Positions 36,411 through 44,766 of a stretch of DNA of 64,000 nt are shown in pieces. Source of the DNA: Mycolicibacter sp. MU0102 (GTDB taxonomy: Bacteria > Actinomycetota > Actinomycetes > Mycobacteriales > Mycobacteriaceae); NCBI RefSeq assembly GCF_963378105.1, contig NZ_OY726398.1, positions 4,278,001 through 4,342,000 on the forward strand, written 5' to 3'. The position numbers were made by a program, and so were the translations under genes. The notes beneath the pieces are model-generated. The model did no database searches, was not told the DNA's origin, and saw nothing but the letters and a program-made list of their open reading frames with translations. Every line of letters starts with the position of its first letter. Position 1 is the first letter of the stretch.

Positions 36411-37127
36411 CTAGCCGATCGGGACGAAGCCCGCACCTGGCCGGTCGTTGGCGTTGATGTCGCCCAGCACGGCGTTGATCGACACCACGACCGCCGGTGT
36501 GTGCAACGGGATGTACTTGATCACGCAGGTCGGCAGCGCGTCGCTGAACGCGCCGTGGATCATGCCGACCAGCATGTTGTTCACCACGACCGGCCCGCCG
36601 GAGTCTCCGGGGCGCCCGCAGACCTGCATCACGATGGTGCCCGGGTCTTGGCCCGGCCCCCAGGTCAGGCCGCAGGAGTTGCCGGTGGTACGGCCCTGCT
36701 TGCAGGCGATCTGACCGAAGATCGGGTCAGGACCAATGCCGCCGATCACGAAGCCGCCGAAGTTGGATACCGGCGTCACCTTGGTCGGGTCGAACTCGAT
36801 CACCGCATAGTCCAGGCCGTCATTGCCGGCCACCATGTGGCCGATGATGCCGTTGCCTTCGGAGCCCTCGGCCGCCACCTGGGCGCCCGGGCCACCGCAG
36901 TGTGCCGAGGTGAAACCGATCAGTGCACCGGTCTTGTCATGGCCGATCGCGGTCAGCGTGCACAACGTGTCCTCGTCGACCACGATGCCGGCGCCCCCGC
37001 CCATCACCACCTTGTCGTCGGCGACGACCCGGGCCACCGGTGCGACGACGGTGGCCAAGACAGCACAGGTCACCCATGCCAACAGCGCAGTCGCGCTGCG
37101 CAACAACCAGCGGTGTGCGATCTGCAC
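36411..37127 (-). CDS. Secreted trypsin-like serine protease (Rv3668c-like)
   Basis: 238 residues from GTG 37127 (GGGAG 7 nt upstream); the ORF is open 9 codons further. A signal peptide is visible (HRWLLRSATALLAWVTCAVLATVVAPVA). The S1 fold carries the triad His in TSAHCGG, Asp in GLDYAVIEFD and Ser in GDSGGP. Four-plus Cys (CTLT, AHCGG, ACKQG, NSCGL, QVCG, PTCV) suggest disulfides of an exported enzyme. Convergent with acs. Substrate unknown. Confidence 0.9.
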   Translation of the reverse strand: MQIAHRWLLRSATALLAWVTCAVLATVVAPVARVVADDKVVMGGGAGIVVDEDTLCTLTAIGHDKTGALIGFTSAHCGGPGAQVAAEGSEGNGIIGHMVAGNDGLDYAVIEFDPTKVTPVSNFGGFVIGGIGPDPIFGQIACKQGRTTGNSCGLTWGPGQDPGTIVMQVCGRPGDSGGPVVVNNMLVGMIHGAFSDALPTCVIKYIPLHTPAVVVSINAVLGDINANDRPGAGFVPIG

Positions 37128-37336
37128 AGCGGTTCTCCCGTCGATCAACTCCACCCCCGGTGGTAGAGAAACAGCCTAACGGCGGTGAGTGACCTGGCGG
37201 GGCTGGGCGCGCCGCGGGCTAGCACCGTCGGGGCCGCGGTGGCTCGCGATCTGCCGCAGCTTTCCGGGGCCACTCGTCGGGTCAGCTACCGCATGGCAAC
37301 ATTAAGCCGCGACGACGGCGAACGGGAGGACAGCCA

Positions 37337-37891
37337 GTGAGCAAGGCCGATCGCAGGAATGCATTACGCGCCGCAGCTAAGGCGGACCGCAACGGCGTGC
37401 CCAACACCTTGGCGACCATCCCGTTGGCCGACCCGCATGCGCTGCCCGCCGACCCGTCCCTGGGGGAGCTCGTCAAGGACGCCACGGCCCAGATGTCGAC
37501 GCTGGTGCGCGCGGAGGTCGAACTGGCCCGCGCCGAGATCACTCGGGACGTCAAAAAGGGCCTGACCGGCAGCGTGTTCTTCATCGCGGCCCTGGTCGTG
37601 CTGTTCTACTCCACCTTCTTTTTCTTCTTCTTCGTCGCCGAGCTGCTCAACATGTGGCTGCAGGACTGGGCCGCCTACCTGATCGTGTTCGGGATCATGC
37701 TGGTGGTGACCGTGGCCCTGGCGCTGCTCGGCTTCCTGCGGGTGCGCCGTATCCGCGGGCCGCGCCAAACGATCGAATCGGTGCGTGAGACCCGCGACGC
37801 GCTGCGTCCCGACCCGGACCGCCTGCACGGCTCTCCGGCGTCTCCGGCGGGCTCGCCCGCCAGGTCGACCACCGATCCCTCGGGCTGGTAG
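37337..37891 (+). CDS. Phage-holin-superfamily (DUF1469) membrane protein, Rv3669-like
   Basis: 184 residues. Amphipathic N-terminal helix with LGELVKDATAQMSTLVRAEVELARAEI, two transmembrane helices (about 78-105, with a striking run of Phe, and 113-136), hydrophilic Pro/Ser tail. GGGAGGA precedes the GTG. Despite the superfamily name, no phage genes are nearby. It belongs to the conserved cluster with EphE, MarP, the NUDIX protein, the thioredoxin-like protein and Nth. The stop shares one base with the next start. Confidence 0.85.
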   Translation: MSKADRRNALRAAAKADRNGVPNTLATIPLADPHALPADPSLGELVKDATAQMSTLVRAEVELARAEITRDVKKGLTGSVFFIAALVVLFYSTFFFFFFVAELLNMWLQDWAAYLIVFGIMLVVTVALALLGFLRVRRIRGPRQTIESVRETRDALRPDPDRLHGSPASPAGSPARSTTDPSGW

Positions 37892-38847
37892 TGCCGCCAC
37901 CGGATCCGTCGATCACCCGCATCGACGGGCCGTGGCGACACTGGGACATCCACGCCAACGGCATCCGCTTCCATGTCGTCGAGGCGGAATCAGCCGACGA
38001 CCGCGCCGCCGACGCCCCGCCGACGTCGCGACCGCTGGTGATGCTGCTGCACGGGTTCGGCTCGTTCTGGTGGACCTGGCGTCATCAGTTACGCGGGCTG
38101 AGCGGTGCTCGGGTTGTCGCCGTCGATCTGCGTGGCTACGGCGGCAGCGACAAACCTCCTCGCGGCTACGACGGCTGGACACTGGCCGGGGATACCGCCG
38201 GGTTGATCCGGGCCCTGGGGCACTCCTCGGCGACTCTGGTCGGCCACGCCGACGGTGGCCTGGTGTGCTGGGCGACGGCTCTGCTGCACCCCCGACTGGT
38301 GCGCGATATCGCCGTGGTCAGCTCGCCGCATCCGGCGGCGCTGCGCAACTCGGCGCTGACCCACGCCGACCAGGGCAGGGCGCTGTTGCCGTGGTTGCTG
38401 CGGTACCAGGTACCGTTCTGGCCGGAGCGCTCCCTGACCCGCCACGATGGAGCCGAGCTTGAGCGTTTGGTGCGCAGTCGAGCTGGGGCGAACTGGCAAG
38501 CGAGTGCGGATTTCGCCGAGACCATCGGGCACCTGCGCACCGCGGTACAGATTCCGTCGGCGGCGCATTGCGCGCTGGAGTACCAGCGCTGGGCCGTGCG
38601 CAGTCAGCTCCGCGCTGAGGGCCGACGGTTCATGAGGGCGCTGGACCTGCGCACGTTGAACATTCCGCTGCTGCACCTACGCGGCGACGACGACCCCTAC
38701 GTGCTGGCCGACCCGGTCAACAAGACCCGGCAGTACGCGCCGCACGGGCAGTACGTGTCGGTGCCCGGCGCGGGGCATTTCGCTCACGAAGAGGCGCCCG
38801 AGGTGGTCAACGACCACCTGACGCAATTCTTAAGCGGCAGAGCTTAA
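37891..38847 (+). CDS. ephE: Alpha/beta-hydrolase annotated as epoxide hydrolase EphE
   Basis: 318 residues. Oxyanion motif LLHGFGSFWWTW, cap domain (about 160-235), acid region LRGDDDPYVL and catalytic His in GAGHFAHEE. The nucleophile elbow reads VGHADGG: the position of the usual Asp/Ser is Ala, with Asp one residue later. I believe the M. tuberculosis homologue has the same motif. Thus hydrolase activity is not assured. GTG start overlaps the previous TAG by one base. Confidence 0.85.
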   Translation: MPPPDPSITRIDGPWRHWDIHANGIRFHVVEAESADDRAADAPPTSRPLVMLLHGFGSFWWTWRHQLRGLSGARVVAVDLRGYGGSDKPPRGYDGWTLAGDTAGLIRALGHSSATLVGHADGGLVCWATALLHPRLVRDIAVVSSPHPAALRNSALTHADQGRALLPWLLRYQVPFWPERSLTRHDGAELERLVRSRAGANWQASADFAETIGHLRTAVQIPSAAHCALEYQRWAVRSQLRAEGRRFMRALDLRTLNIPLLHLRGDDDPYVLADPVNKTRQYAPHGQYVSVPGAGHFAHEEAPEVVNDHLTQFLSGRA

Positions 38848-38848
38848 C

Positions 38849-40042
38849 TCACTCTCCCCCGACACATGTCTGCGTCGAAACCGGCTGAGTGTCGCCGATG
38901 CGGGCGAGCTGACCCGTCACCTCCTCAGCGGTCATCACGAACCCGGTGTCAGCGTCGTCGACCGCCGCACCGAACACCACGCCGATCACCCGGCCGTCCA
39001 TATCGATCATGGGGCCGCCGGAATTGCCTTGCTGCACAGTTCCTCTGATGGTGTAGACCCGACGGGTGACAGTGGTGTTGCGGTAGATGTCGGGGCCCTC
39101 AAGGTTGATGACGTCGCGGATCCGGGCCGGAGTGGCCTCGAAGACCCCACCACCGGGGTAGCCCAGCACCAGCGCATCGGTGTCGGCTTGGGCGGGCGAG
39201 GAGGCGAACGTCAACGGCGGCAACGGCAGATCGGGCACCGCAAGGATCGAGATGTCTTCCTTGGGATCGAAGGAGATCACCGTGGCCTCGTACGACTTGG
39301 TGCCGCTCTCCACGGTGACGCTGTCCGAGCCGGCCACCACGTGCGCGTTCGTCATCACCCGAGTGGGCGAGATGACGAATCCGGTGCCTTCCAACACTTT
39401 CTGACAGTTGGGCGCCACACCACGGATCCGCAGCACGCTGGGCGCAGTGGCTTCCACCACTGGGCTGGCGGCCAGTTCCGGGTTCGGCGCATCCACCGCG
39501 GCGATCGGCGCGTGACTGAAGGGCTCCAGCACGGCGGGCAGCCCGGAGTCGTCGAGCACCGCCGAGAGCCGCCGCGGCACGTTCTTGAGCCACTGCGGCG
39601 CGACATCGTCGACCTGACGCAACACTCGCGAATCGTTGACGGCCGCGGCCAGGTTCGGCTGATCGGACGCGGTCAGCGGGGTGGCCAGCAGCCAGGCCGC
39701 GATCAGCACCACCCCGAGCTGCAGCACCACCCCGACGATGGAGTCGACTCCGCGGACACCGGGGCTGCGGATCGCTCCACGCACCGCCCGGCCCAGCACC
39801 ACGCCGGCAACCTCGCCGATGACGACCATGGCCAGGATCAGAAACAGCGCGGCGAACAGTTTCAGCCGCGCACCCGAAACGCTTTCGATCAGGTGCGGGG
39901 CCAGCAGCACCCCGGCCATCGCCCCCAACGCAACACCGACGAAGGAGAGCAGGGAGCCCAGCGCGCCGGAACGCCAGCCAGACACTGCGGCAACGAAGGC
40001 GATCGCCAGCACGGCGATGTCCAGCCACTGCGACGACGTCAT
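38849..40042 (-). CDS. marP: Periplasmic acid-resistance serine protease MarP
   Basis: 397 residues, identical in length to M. tuberculosis MarP (Rv3671c). Four N-terminal transmembrane helices (CvpA-like, residues 5-130) are followed by a chymotrypsin-type domain. His in TNAHVVAGS, Asp in DPKEDISIL, Ser in QQGNSGGPM. It protects the cell against acid by processing cell-wall hydrolases. Start ATG 40042 overlaps the NUDIX stop (ATGA). Convergent with ephE. Confidence 0.95.
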   Translation of the reverse strand: MTSSQWLDIAVLAIAFVAAVSGWRSGALGSLLSFVGVALGAMAGVLLAPHLIESVSGARLKLFAALFLILAMVVIGEVAGVVLGRAVRGAIRSPGVRGVDSIVGVVLQLGVVLIAAWLLATPLTASDQPNLAAAVNDSRVLRQVDDVAPQWLKNVPRRLSAVLDDSGLPAVLEPFSHAPIAAVDAPNPELAASPVVEATAPSVLRIRGVAPNCQKVLEGTGFVISPTRVMTNAHVVAGSDSVTVESGTKSYEATVISFDPKEDISILAVPDLPLPPLTFASSPAQADTDALVLGYPGGGVFEATPARIRDVINLEGPDIYRNTTVTRRVYTIRGTVQQGNSGGPMIDMDGRVIGVVFGAAVDDADTGFVMTAEEVTGQLARIGDTQPVSTQTCVGGE

Positions 40043-40821
40043 ATCCCAGTCATCCCCGTTCCACCAGGTTCTTCTCCAACCAAAGCCATGGCCTCGTCCA
40101 GCCCGAGTACCTCGCTGGTATCCCAGGGCTGCGCCCAGCCGGCCACATCCAGCATCGCCGAGATCACCTGGGCGGTGAATCCCCAGACCAGCATCTGGTT
40201 GAGCCGGAACGCCGGCATAGCCCAACGTCGACTGCGCGCATCACGGTAAACCATCAACCGGTTCTCGGGGTTGATGAACGCCCGGACTGGAACGCGGGCC
40301 ACGATCGCGGTCTCGCCCGGGTCTACCGCGGTCACCGGTCCGGGATCCTCGGAATAGGCCAACACCGGCACCACATGGAACCCCGAGGGGGCGATGAAGA
40401 TCTTGTCCAACGTGACCAACGGGTGCACCCGGACCGGGTCGATCCCGGTCTCCTCGTTGGCCTCCCGCAACGCGGTGGCAATAGGCCCGTCGTCGTCGGG
40501 ATCGACCGCTCCGCCCGGAAATGCGGCCTGGCCGGCGTGATGACGCAGCGTCGAGGCACGCACCGTGACCAGCAGGTCAGCCGATTCCGATATCGCCTCC
40601 GGCGGGCCGCCGAGCGGGCCGGAGAACAGCACCAGCACGGCCGCGTCGCGCCGGCTTCCGGTGACGCTGGCCTTGGCGTTGGCGGCCGTGATCATCGCCC
40701 GAACATCGGCGGGCAGCCGGTGCAGGTAGGCCGTCGGCACCTTCTCGACGTTGTCGACCAGGGGGCGCAGCCAAGACGGGGCGCGCGACGGGGCCCAGGA
40801 CTGGGACTCGCCAGCGCTCAC
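40039..40821 (-). CDS. NUDIX hydrolase (CoA pyrophosphatase-type, Rv3672c-like)
   Basis: 260 residues. The Nudix box is complete: GGAVDPDDDGPIATALREANEETG fits Gx5Ex7REUxEExGU. The upstream RHHAGQAAFPGG matches the CoA-pyrophosphatase (NudL) subgroup signature. Probably cleaves CoA or its derivatives. Co-transcribed with marP (ATGA overlap). Confidence 0.9.
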   Translation of the reverse strand: MSAGESQSWAPSRAPSWLRPLVDNVEKVPTAYLHRLPADVRAMITAANAKASVTGSRRDAAVLVLFSGPLGGPPEAISESADLLVTVRASTLRHHAGQAAFPGGAVDPDDDGPIATALREANEETGIDPVRVHPLVTLDKIFIAPSGFHVVPVLAYSEDPGPVTAVDPGETAIVARVPVRAFINPENRLMVYRDARSRRWAMPAFRLNQMLVWGFTAQVISAMLDVAGWAQPWDTSEVLGLDEAMALVGEEPGGTGMTGI

Positions 40822-40858
40822 CGCGCCTCCCTCTGTGCCGGATCCTGATCACCCCACA

Positions 40859-41482
40859 TCAGCGGCCGCTGTTCTCGACGGCGGCGGCGATCTCTTCGGC
40901 GTTGGCGAAGGGCTGCGGCAGGATGCGGGCAACGCTACCGTCCGCGGCCAGCACCACCGTCGCGGGCATCACATTGGGCACCCGCAACGCCGCCGCCAGC
41001 TGCCGGCGGCCGTCTTGCAAGGTGGGCAGCCGCACGCCCAGCTCGGCCAGCAGGGCCAACCCGGCGGCTTGGTTGTCGTCTTGATGCACCGTCACCACCG
41101 TCACGGTCGACCCGACCCGGCGCTGGTATTCGGCGAACGCCCGCAGCTCGTCGCGGCACGGCCCACACCAGTACGCCCACAGGTTGAGCACTACCTTCCG
41201 ACCGGCGAACATCGCCGCCACGTCGACGGGCGAACCGTCGGCCGCGCACTCGACGGTGACGCCGCGCAGGGCGCTCGGCCCGCCGTCGCCCGGTCCCGCC
41301 TGGCAGGGCGGCAAGTCGGCGCGCTGGCGTAGGGCGGTCAGGTCGGCGCCAACTCCGGCGACGGCCGGGCCACGGCCCGGCGGCACGGCGGCCGGCTCGC
41401 GGCGCAGTTCGTTCACCAATCCGGTGAGCAGCGCGGCAACCACCGCCAGTACCGCTACGGTCCACCGCGTTGAACTGCTCAT
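40859..41482 (-). CDS. Membrane-anchored thioredoxin-like protein (Rv3673c-like)
   Basis: 207 residues from ATG 41482. Single N-terminal helix (WTVAVLAVVAALLTGLV) then an extracytoplasmic TlpA/ResA-type thioredoxin fold with active site WAYWCGPCRDEL. A second Cys pair (PPCQ, VECAAD) lies upstream. Probably a thiol-disulfide oxidoreductase on the outer face of the membrane. It sits between nth and the NUDIX gene in a same-strand cluster. Confidence 0.9.
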   Translation of the reverse strand: MSSSTRWTVAVLAVVAALLTGLVNELRREPAAVPPGRGPAVAGVGADLTALRQRADLPPCQAGPGDGGPSALRGVTVECAADGSPVDVAAMFAGRKVVLNLWAYWCGPCRDELRAFAEYQRRVGSTVTVVTVHQDDNQAAGLALLAELGVRLPTLQDGRRQLAAALRVPNVMPATVVLAADGSVARILPQPFANAEEIAAAVENSGR

Positions 41483-41496
41483 CCGCGTGACGGCCG

Positions 41497-42243
41497 CTAC
41501 AGCCCGGCCAAGGCCAGCAGATGCTCGGTCTCGGGGCCTTTGACCAGAGCAGCAGCCTCCATCGGAGAGGTGGGCCCGATTCCGAACGACGGGCAGTCCT
41601 TGGCCAGCACGCACACCCCGCAGGCCGGCTTGCGGGCGTGGCAGACCCGTCGGCCGTGAAAAATCACCCGGTGGGACAGCAGCGTCCATTCCTTGCGTTC
41701 GATGAGCTCACCGACCGCGTGCTCGACCTTGACCGGGTCTTCCTCGCTGGTCCACGCCCAGCGTCGCACCAGACGGCCGAAGTGGGTGTCGACGGTGATG
41801 CCCGGGACCCCGAACGCGTTACCCAGGATCACGTTGGCGGTCTTGCGGCCCACCCCGGGCAGGCGCACCAGCTCGTCCATCGTGTCGGGCAGTTCGCCGT
41901 CGAAGCGCTCGACCAGCATCTGGCCCAGGTTGATCAGAGAAGCCGCCTTGTTGCGGTAGAAGCCGGTGGGCCGAACGAGCTCCTCCAGCTCGGTGCGGTC
42001 GGCTTGGGCGTAGTCCAGCGCCGTGGGGTACCGGGCGAACAATGCCGGCGTCGTCAGGTTCACCCGCACGTCGGTGCACTGCGCCGACAGCACGGTGGCG
42101 ACGGCCAACTCCAAGGGATTGGTGAAGTCCAACTCGCAGTGGGCGTCGGGAAAGGCCTGCGCCAGAGTCCGATTCATCCGGCGAGCGCGCCGGACCAGGC
42201 CGGTCCGGGTCTCTGTTCGCGCCGCGCTGGGCGCCTTGTCCAC
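41497..42243 (-). CDS. nth: Endonuclease III (base-excision-repair glycosylase/AP lyase)
   Basis: 248 residues from GTG 42243, chosen because GGAGG (42253-42249) lies exactly 5 nt upstream. HhH motif LPGVGRKTANVILG with the catalytic Lys, catalytic Asp in TVDTHFGRL. The [4Fe-4S] cluster has four Cys (CHARKPACGVCVLAKDC). Removes oxidised pyrimidines and nicks at AP sites. Confidence 0.95.
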   Translation of the reverse strand: MDKAPSAARTETRTGLVRRARRMNRTLAQAFPDAHCELDFTNPLELAVATVLSAQCTDVRVNLTTPALFARYPTALDYAQADRTELEELVRPTGFYRNKAASLINLGQMLVERFDGELPDTMDELVRLPGVGRKTANVILGNAFGVPGITVDTHFGRLVRRWAWTSEEDPVKVEHAVGELIERKEWTLLSHRVIFHGRRVCHARKPACGVCVLAKDCPSFGIGPTSPMEAAALVKGPETEHLLALAGL

Positions 42244-42309
42244 TGTCACCTCCGACAGGGTACTAATTTGTGACCCCAACGAGACCTTGCCCATGTTTAC
42301 TGACGACTT

Positions 42310-42450
42310 GTGTCCTGGTTGCTGATCACCACCATCCCGATGCTGCTGATGCTGTCAGCGGTCGGGCTGGAACGCATCGAAACCGGGCTGGGTCAGGTGG
42401 AGAAGGCGAATCCGCAGTTTCCTCCGAATCGGCATGCCAACCGTGTGTAG
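42310..42450 (+). CDS. Small single-pass membrane protein (Rv3675-like position)
   Basis: 46 residues from GTG: VSWLLITTIPMLLMLSAVGLERIETGL then a short polar tail. One transmembrane helix followed by an LERIE-type amphipathic stretch, a pattern common in small actinobacterial membrane proteins. It lies between nth and crp, where M. tuberculosis has the membrane protein Rv3675 (longer). No clear ribosome-binding site, so moderate confidence. Confidence 0.5.
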   Translation: MSWLLITTIPMLLMLSAVGLERIETGLGQVEKANPQFPPNRHANRV

Positions 42451-42555
42451 CGTTGTAACCTCGCTTGACGCCTAGCTCTAGACTCAGGTGGCTGGCCGGG
42501 TAGCGGCCCGCACTTATCGATTTCAAACCTTCATCAAAAACATCTAAGGGGCATC

Positions 42556-43230
42556 GTGGACGAGATCCTGGCGAGGGCCGGAATCTTCCAGGGAGTTGAG
42601 CCCAGCGCCGTAGCCGCGCTGACCAAGCAGCTTCAGCCCGTGGACTTTCCGCGCGGACACACCGTGTTCGCCGAGGGAGAGCCCGGCGACCGGCTGTACA
42701 TCATCGTCTCCGGGAAAGTGAAGATCGGCCGGCGTTCTCCTGATGGCCGGGAGAACCTCCTGACCATCATGGGCCCCTCGGACATGTTCGGTGAGCTCTC
42801 GATCTTCGACCCGGGTCCCCGGACGTCGAGCGCGACGACCATCACCGAGGTGCGCGCGGTCTCGATGGACCGCGACGCCCTGCGGTCGTGGATCTCCGAT
42901 CGGCCCGAGATCGCCGAGCAGCTGCTGCGGGTATTGGCCCGCCGGCTGCGCCGCACCAACAACAACCTGGCCGACCTGATCTTCACCGACGTGCCCGGAC
43001 GGGTCGCCAAGCAGCTGCTGCAGCTGGCGCAACGGTTCGGCACCCAGGAAGGCGGGGCCCTGCGGGTCACCCACGACCTGACTCAGGAAGAGATCGCCCA
43101 GCTGGTCGGGGCCTCGCGCGAGACGGTGAACAAGGCACTGGCCGACTTCGCCCACCGCGGCTGGATCCGGCTCGAGGGCAAGAGCGTGCTGATCTCCGAC
43201 TCCGAGCGGCTGGCCCGCCGAGCGCGGTAG
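42556..43230 (+). CDS. crp: cAMP receptor protein, global transcription regulator
   Basis: 224 residues, identical in length to M. tuberculosis Crp (Rv3676). Cyclic-nucleotide-binding beta-roll (15-115) with phosphate-binding cassette GELSIFDPGPRTSSA. Long dimerisation helix and winged helix (TQEEIAQLVGASRETVNKALADF). AAGGGG precedes the GTG. Integrates cAMP signals, including those of the cyclase upstream in this window. Followed by a 19-bp inverted repeat. Confidence 0.96.
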   Translation: MDEILARAGIFQGVEPSAVAALTKQLQPVDFPRGHTVFAEGEPGDRLYIIVSGKVKIGRRSPDGRENLLTIMGPSDMFGELSIFDPGPRTSSATTITEVRAVSMDRDALRSWISDRPEIAEQLLRVLARRLRRTNNNLADLIFTDVPGRVAKQLLQLAQRFGTQEGGALRVTHDLTQEEIAQLVGASRETVNKALADFAHRGWIRLEGKSVLISDSERLARRAR

Positions 43231-43241
43231 TCCCTTTCCGC

Positions 43242-43298
43242 CGAAGCTGTAGTTAGCGCGTAAAAGTGCGAGTAGACACCGCGCTAACTACAGCTTCG
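43242..43298. repeat. Perfect 19-bp inverted repeat between crp and a convergent gene
   Basis: CGAAGCTGTAGTTAGCGCG (43242-43260) is exactly mirrored by CGCGCTAACTACAGCTTCG (43280-43298) around a 19-nt spacer. It lies 11 bp after the crp stop and 5 bp before the end of the convergent gene, so it can serve as a bidirectional terminator, though no T-tract follows. It could also be a dispersed palindromic element. Confidence 0.85.
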
Positions 43299-43303
43299 AC
43301 GCG

Positions 43304-44083
43304 CTACTGGCCCCGTAGATAGTTCAGCTGGGCCTGCACCGACCATTCGGCGGCGCCCCACAGCTCTTCGTCGACGTCGGTGTAGACGTGTTCGACGACC
43401 TGTCGGGCGGTGGCGTCCTCGCCCAACGCGGCCAGCGCCGAACGCACCTGTTCGAGCCGCTGTTCGCGGTGCTCCAGGTAGCCGCTGGCCACCGCCTCGA
43501 TGTTGGGCAGCTCCGGTCCGTGCCCGGGCAGCACCGTGCGCCCACCCAGCCCGCGCAGGCGCCGCAGCGAGTCCATATAGCGCGTCAGGTCGCCGTCCTC
43601 GGAGTCGATGACGGTGGTGCCGCGCCCCAGCACGGTGTCGGCGGTCAGGACTGCGTCGTCGAGCACGAACGACAGCGAGTCCGCGGTGTGCCCGGGAGTG
43701 GCGAACACGGTGATCCGCAGCCCGGCCGCGTCGATCACCTGGCCATCAGTCAGGCCGCCGCCGAGCCGACGCTGAAATCCGCTCCCTGCGGAGTACACCG
43801 GTGCGCCGACGGCGTCCACCAGCTTGTCGATGCCTTCGGTGTGATCGAAGTGCCGGTGACTGATCAGCACCAGGGCGATCCGGCCGACCTCAGCCAGCCG
43901 GCCGATGTGCTCGTCATCGTCAGGCCCCGGGTCGACGATCACCACCTCGTCGCTGCCCGGGCCACGCAACACCCAGGTGTTGGTGCCGTCCAGGGTCATC
44001 AACCCGGGGTTGTCGGCCAGCAGCACCGACGCGGTCTCGGTGACCGGCCGCAGCCGACCGTACGCGGGATGACTGGCCGACAC
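43304..44083 (-). CDS. Metallo-beta-lactamase-fold hydrolase (Rv3677c-like)
   Basis: 259 residues. Zinc motif SHRHFDHTEG (HxHxDH), further ligands in ATPGHTADS and VLPGHGPEL. The C-terminal helical extension (LEHREQRLEQVRSALAALG…VVEHVYTDVDEELW) is typical of the LACTB2-like subgroup. Probably hydrolyses an ester, thioester or RNA; the exact substrate is unknown. Followed by RidA in the same direction. Confidence 0.9.
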   Translation of the reverse strand: MSASHPAYGRLRPVTETASVLLADNPGLMTLDGTNTWVLRGPGSDEVVIVDPGPDDDEHIGRLAEVGRIALVLISHRHFDHTEGIDKLVDAVGAPVYSAGSGFQRRLGGGLTDGQVIDAAGLRITVFATPGHTADSLSFVLDDAVLTADTVLGRGTTVIDSEDGDLTRYMDSLRRLRGLGGRTVLPGHGPELPNIEAVASGYLEHREQRLEQVRSALAALGEDATARQVVEHVYTDVDEELWGAAEWSVQAQLNYLRGQ

Positions 44084-44090
44084 CGCTGCG

Positions 44091-44558
44091 CTACTCCGCC
44101 GCGGCCTTCAGCTCGACGATCAGTTCGACCTCCACCGGCGCGTTCAGCGGCAGCTCGGAGACCCCGACCGCGGAGCGGGCGTGCTTGCCGGCATCGCCGA
44201 ACACCTCACCCAACAGTTCGGAGGCCCCATTGACCACGGCGGGTTGCCCGTTGAAGTTCGGCGCCGACGCGACGAATCCGACCACCTTGACCACCCGGGC
44301 CACCGTGTCGAGCCCGACCAGGGCATCCACGGCGGCCAGCGCGTTGAGAGCGCAGATCCGGGCCAGTGCGTGCCCGTCCTCCGGGGCGACCTCCGCACCC
44401 AGCTTGCCGGTGCGCGGCAATTCGCCGGCCTGCATCGGCAGCTGACCGGAGGTGTAGACGAGGTTGCCGGTGCGCACCGCCGGCACGTAGGCCGCCAGCG
44501 GCGCCACCACATCGGGCAGCTCGATCCCGAGTTCGGTCAGCCGGGCCCGCCAGCTCAT
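44091..44558 (-). CDS. RidA/YjgF-family enamine/imine deaminase
   Basis: 155 residues. RidA fold with NLVYTSGQLPM, the characteristic ICALNALAAVDALVG helix and C-terminal PVEVELIVELKA. Related to YjgF proteins that hydrolyse reactive enamines from PLP enzymes; the canonical C-terminal substrate Arg motif is not clear. The ATG overlaps the stop of the upstream DUF4177 gene. Confidence 0.88.
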   Translation of the reverse strand: MSWRARLTELGIELPDVVAPLAAYVPAVRTGNLVYTSGQLPMQAGELPRTGKLGAEVAPEDGHALARICALNALAAVDALVGLDTVARVVKVVGFVASAPNFNGQPAVVNGASELLGEVFGDAGKHARSAVGVSELPLNAPVEVELIVELKAAAE

Positions 44559-44716
44559 TGTGGGCGCTTCAGGAAGGCGATGAGCTGCTCACCGGAGGGC
44601 CCCGGCAGCACCGACACCAACTCCCAGCCGTCTTCTCCCCATTGGTCGAGGATCTGTTTGGTGGCGTGCGTGATCAAGGGGACGGTGGCGTACTCCCAGA
44701 CCGTGCGTTGACTCAT
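44555..44716 (-). CDS. DUF4177 small protein (Rv3678A-like)
   Basis: 53 residues from ATG 44716, inside a longer ORF. WEYATVPLITHATKQILDQWGEDGWELVSV is the DUF4177 core. TAAGCT (44729-44724) ends 7 nt before the ATG, supporting this start and a leaderless mRNA. The stop overlaps ridA (ATGA). Function unknown. Confidence 0.85.
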   Translation of the reverse strand: MSQRTVWEYATVPLITHATKQILDQWGEDGWELVSVLPGPSGEQLIAFLKRPQ

Positions 44717-44723
44717 GGCAGCG

Positions 44724-44760
44724 AGCTTATCGCTAGGACGCCCAAGTACTTGGTTAGCAT
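44724..44760. promoter_or_regulatory. Divergent -10 boxes for two leaderless mRNAs
   Basis: Minus strand TAAGCT (44729-44724), 7 nt, ATG 44716. Plus strand TAGCAT (44755-44760), 6 nt, GTG 44767. Confidence 0.55.
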
Positions 44761-44766
44761 GCAGTG

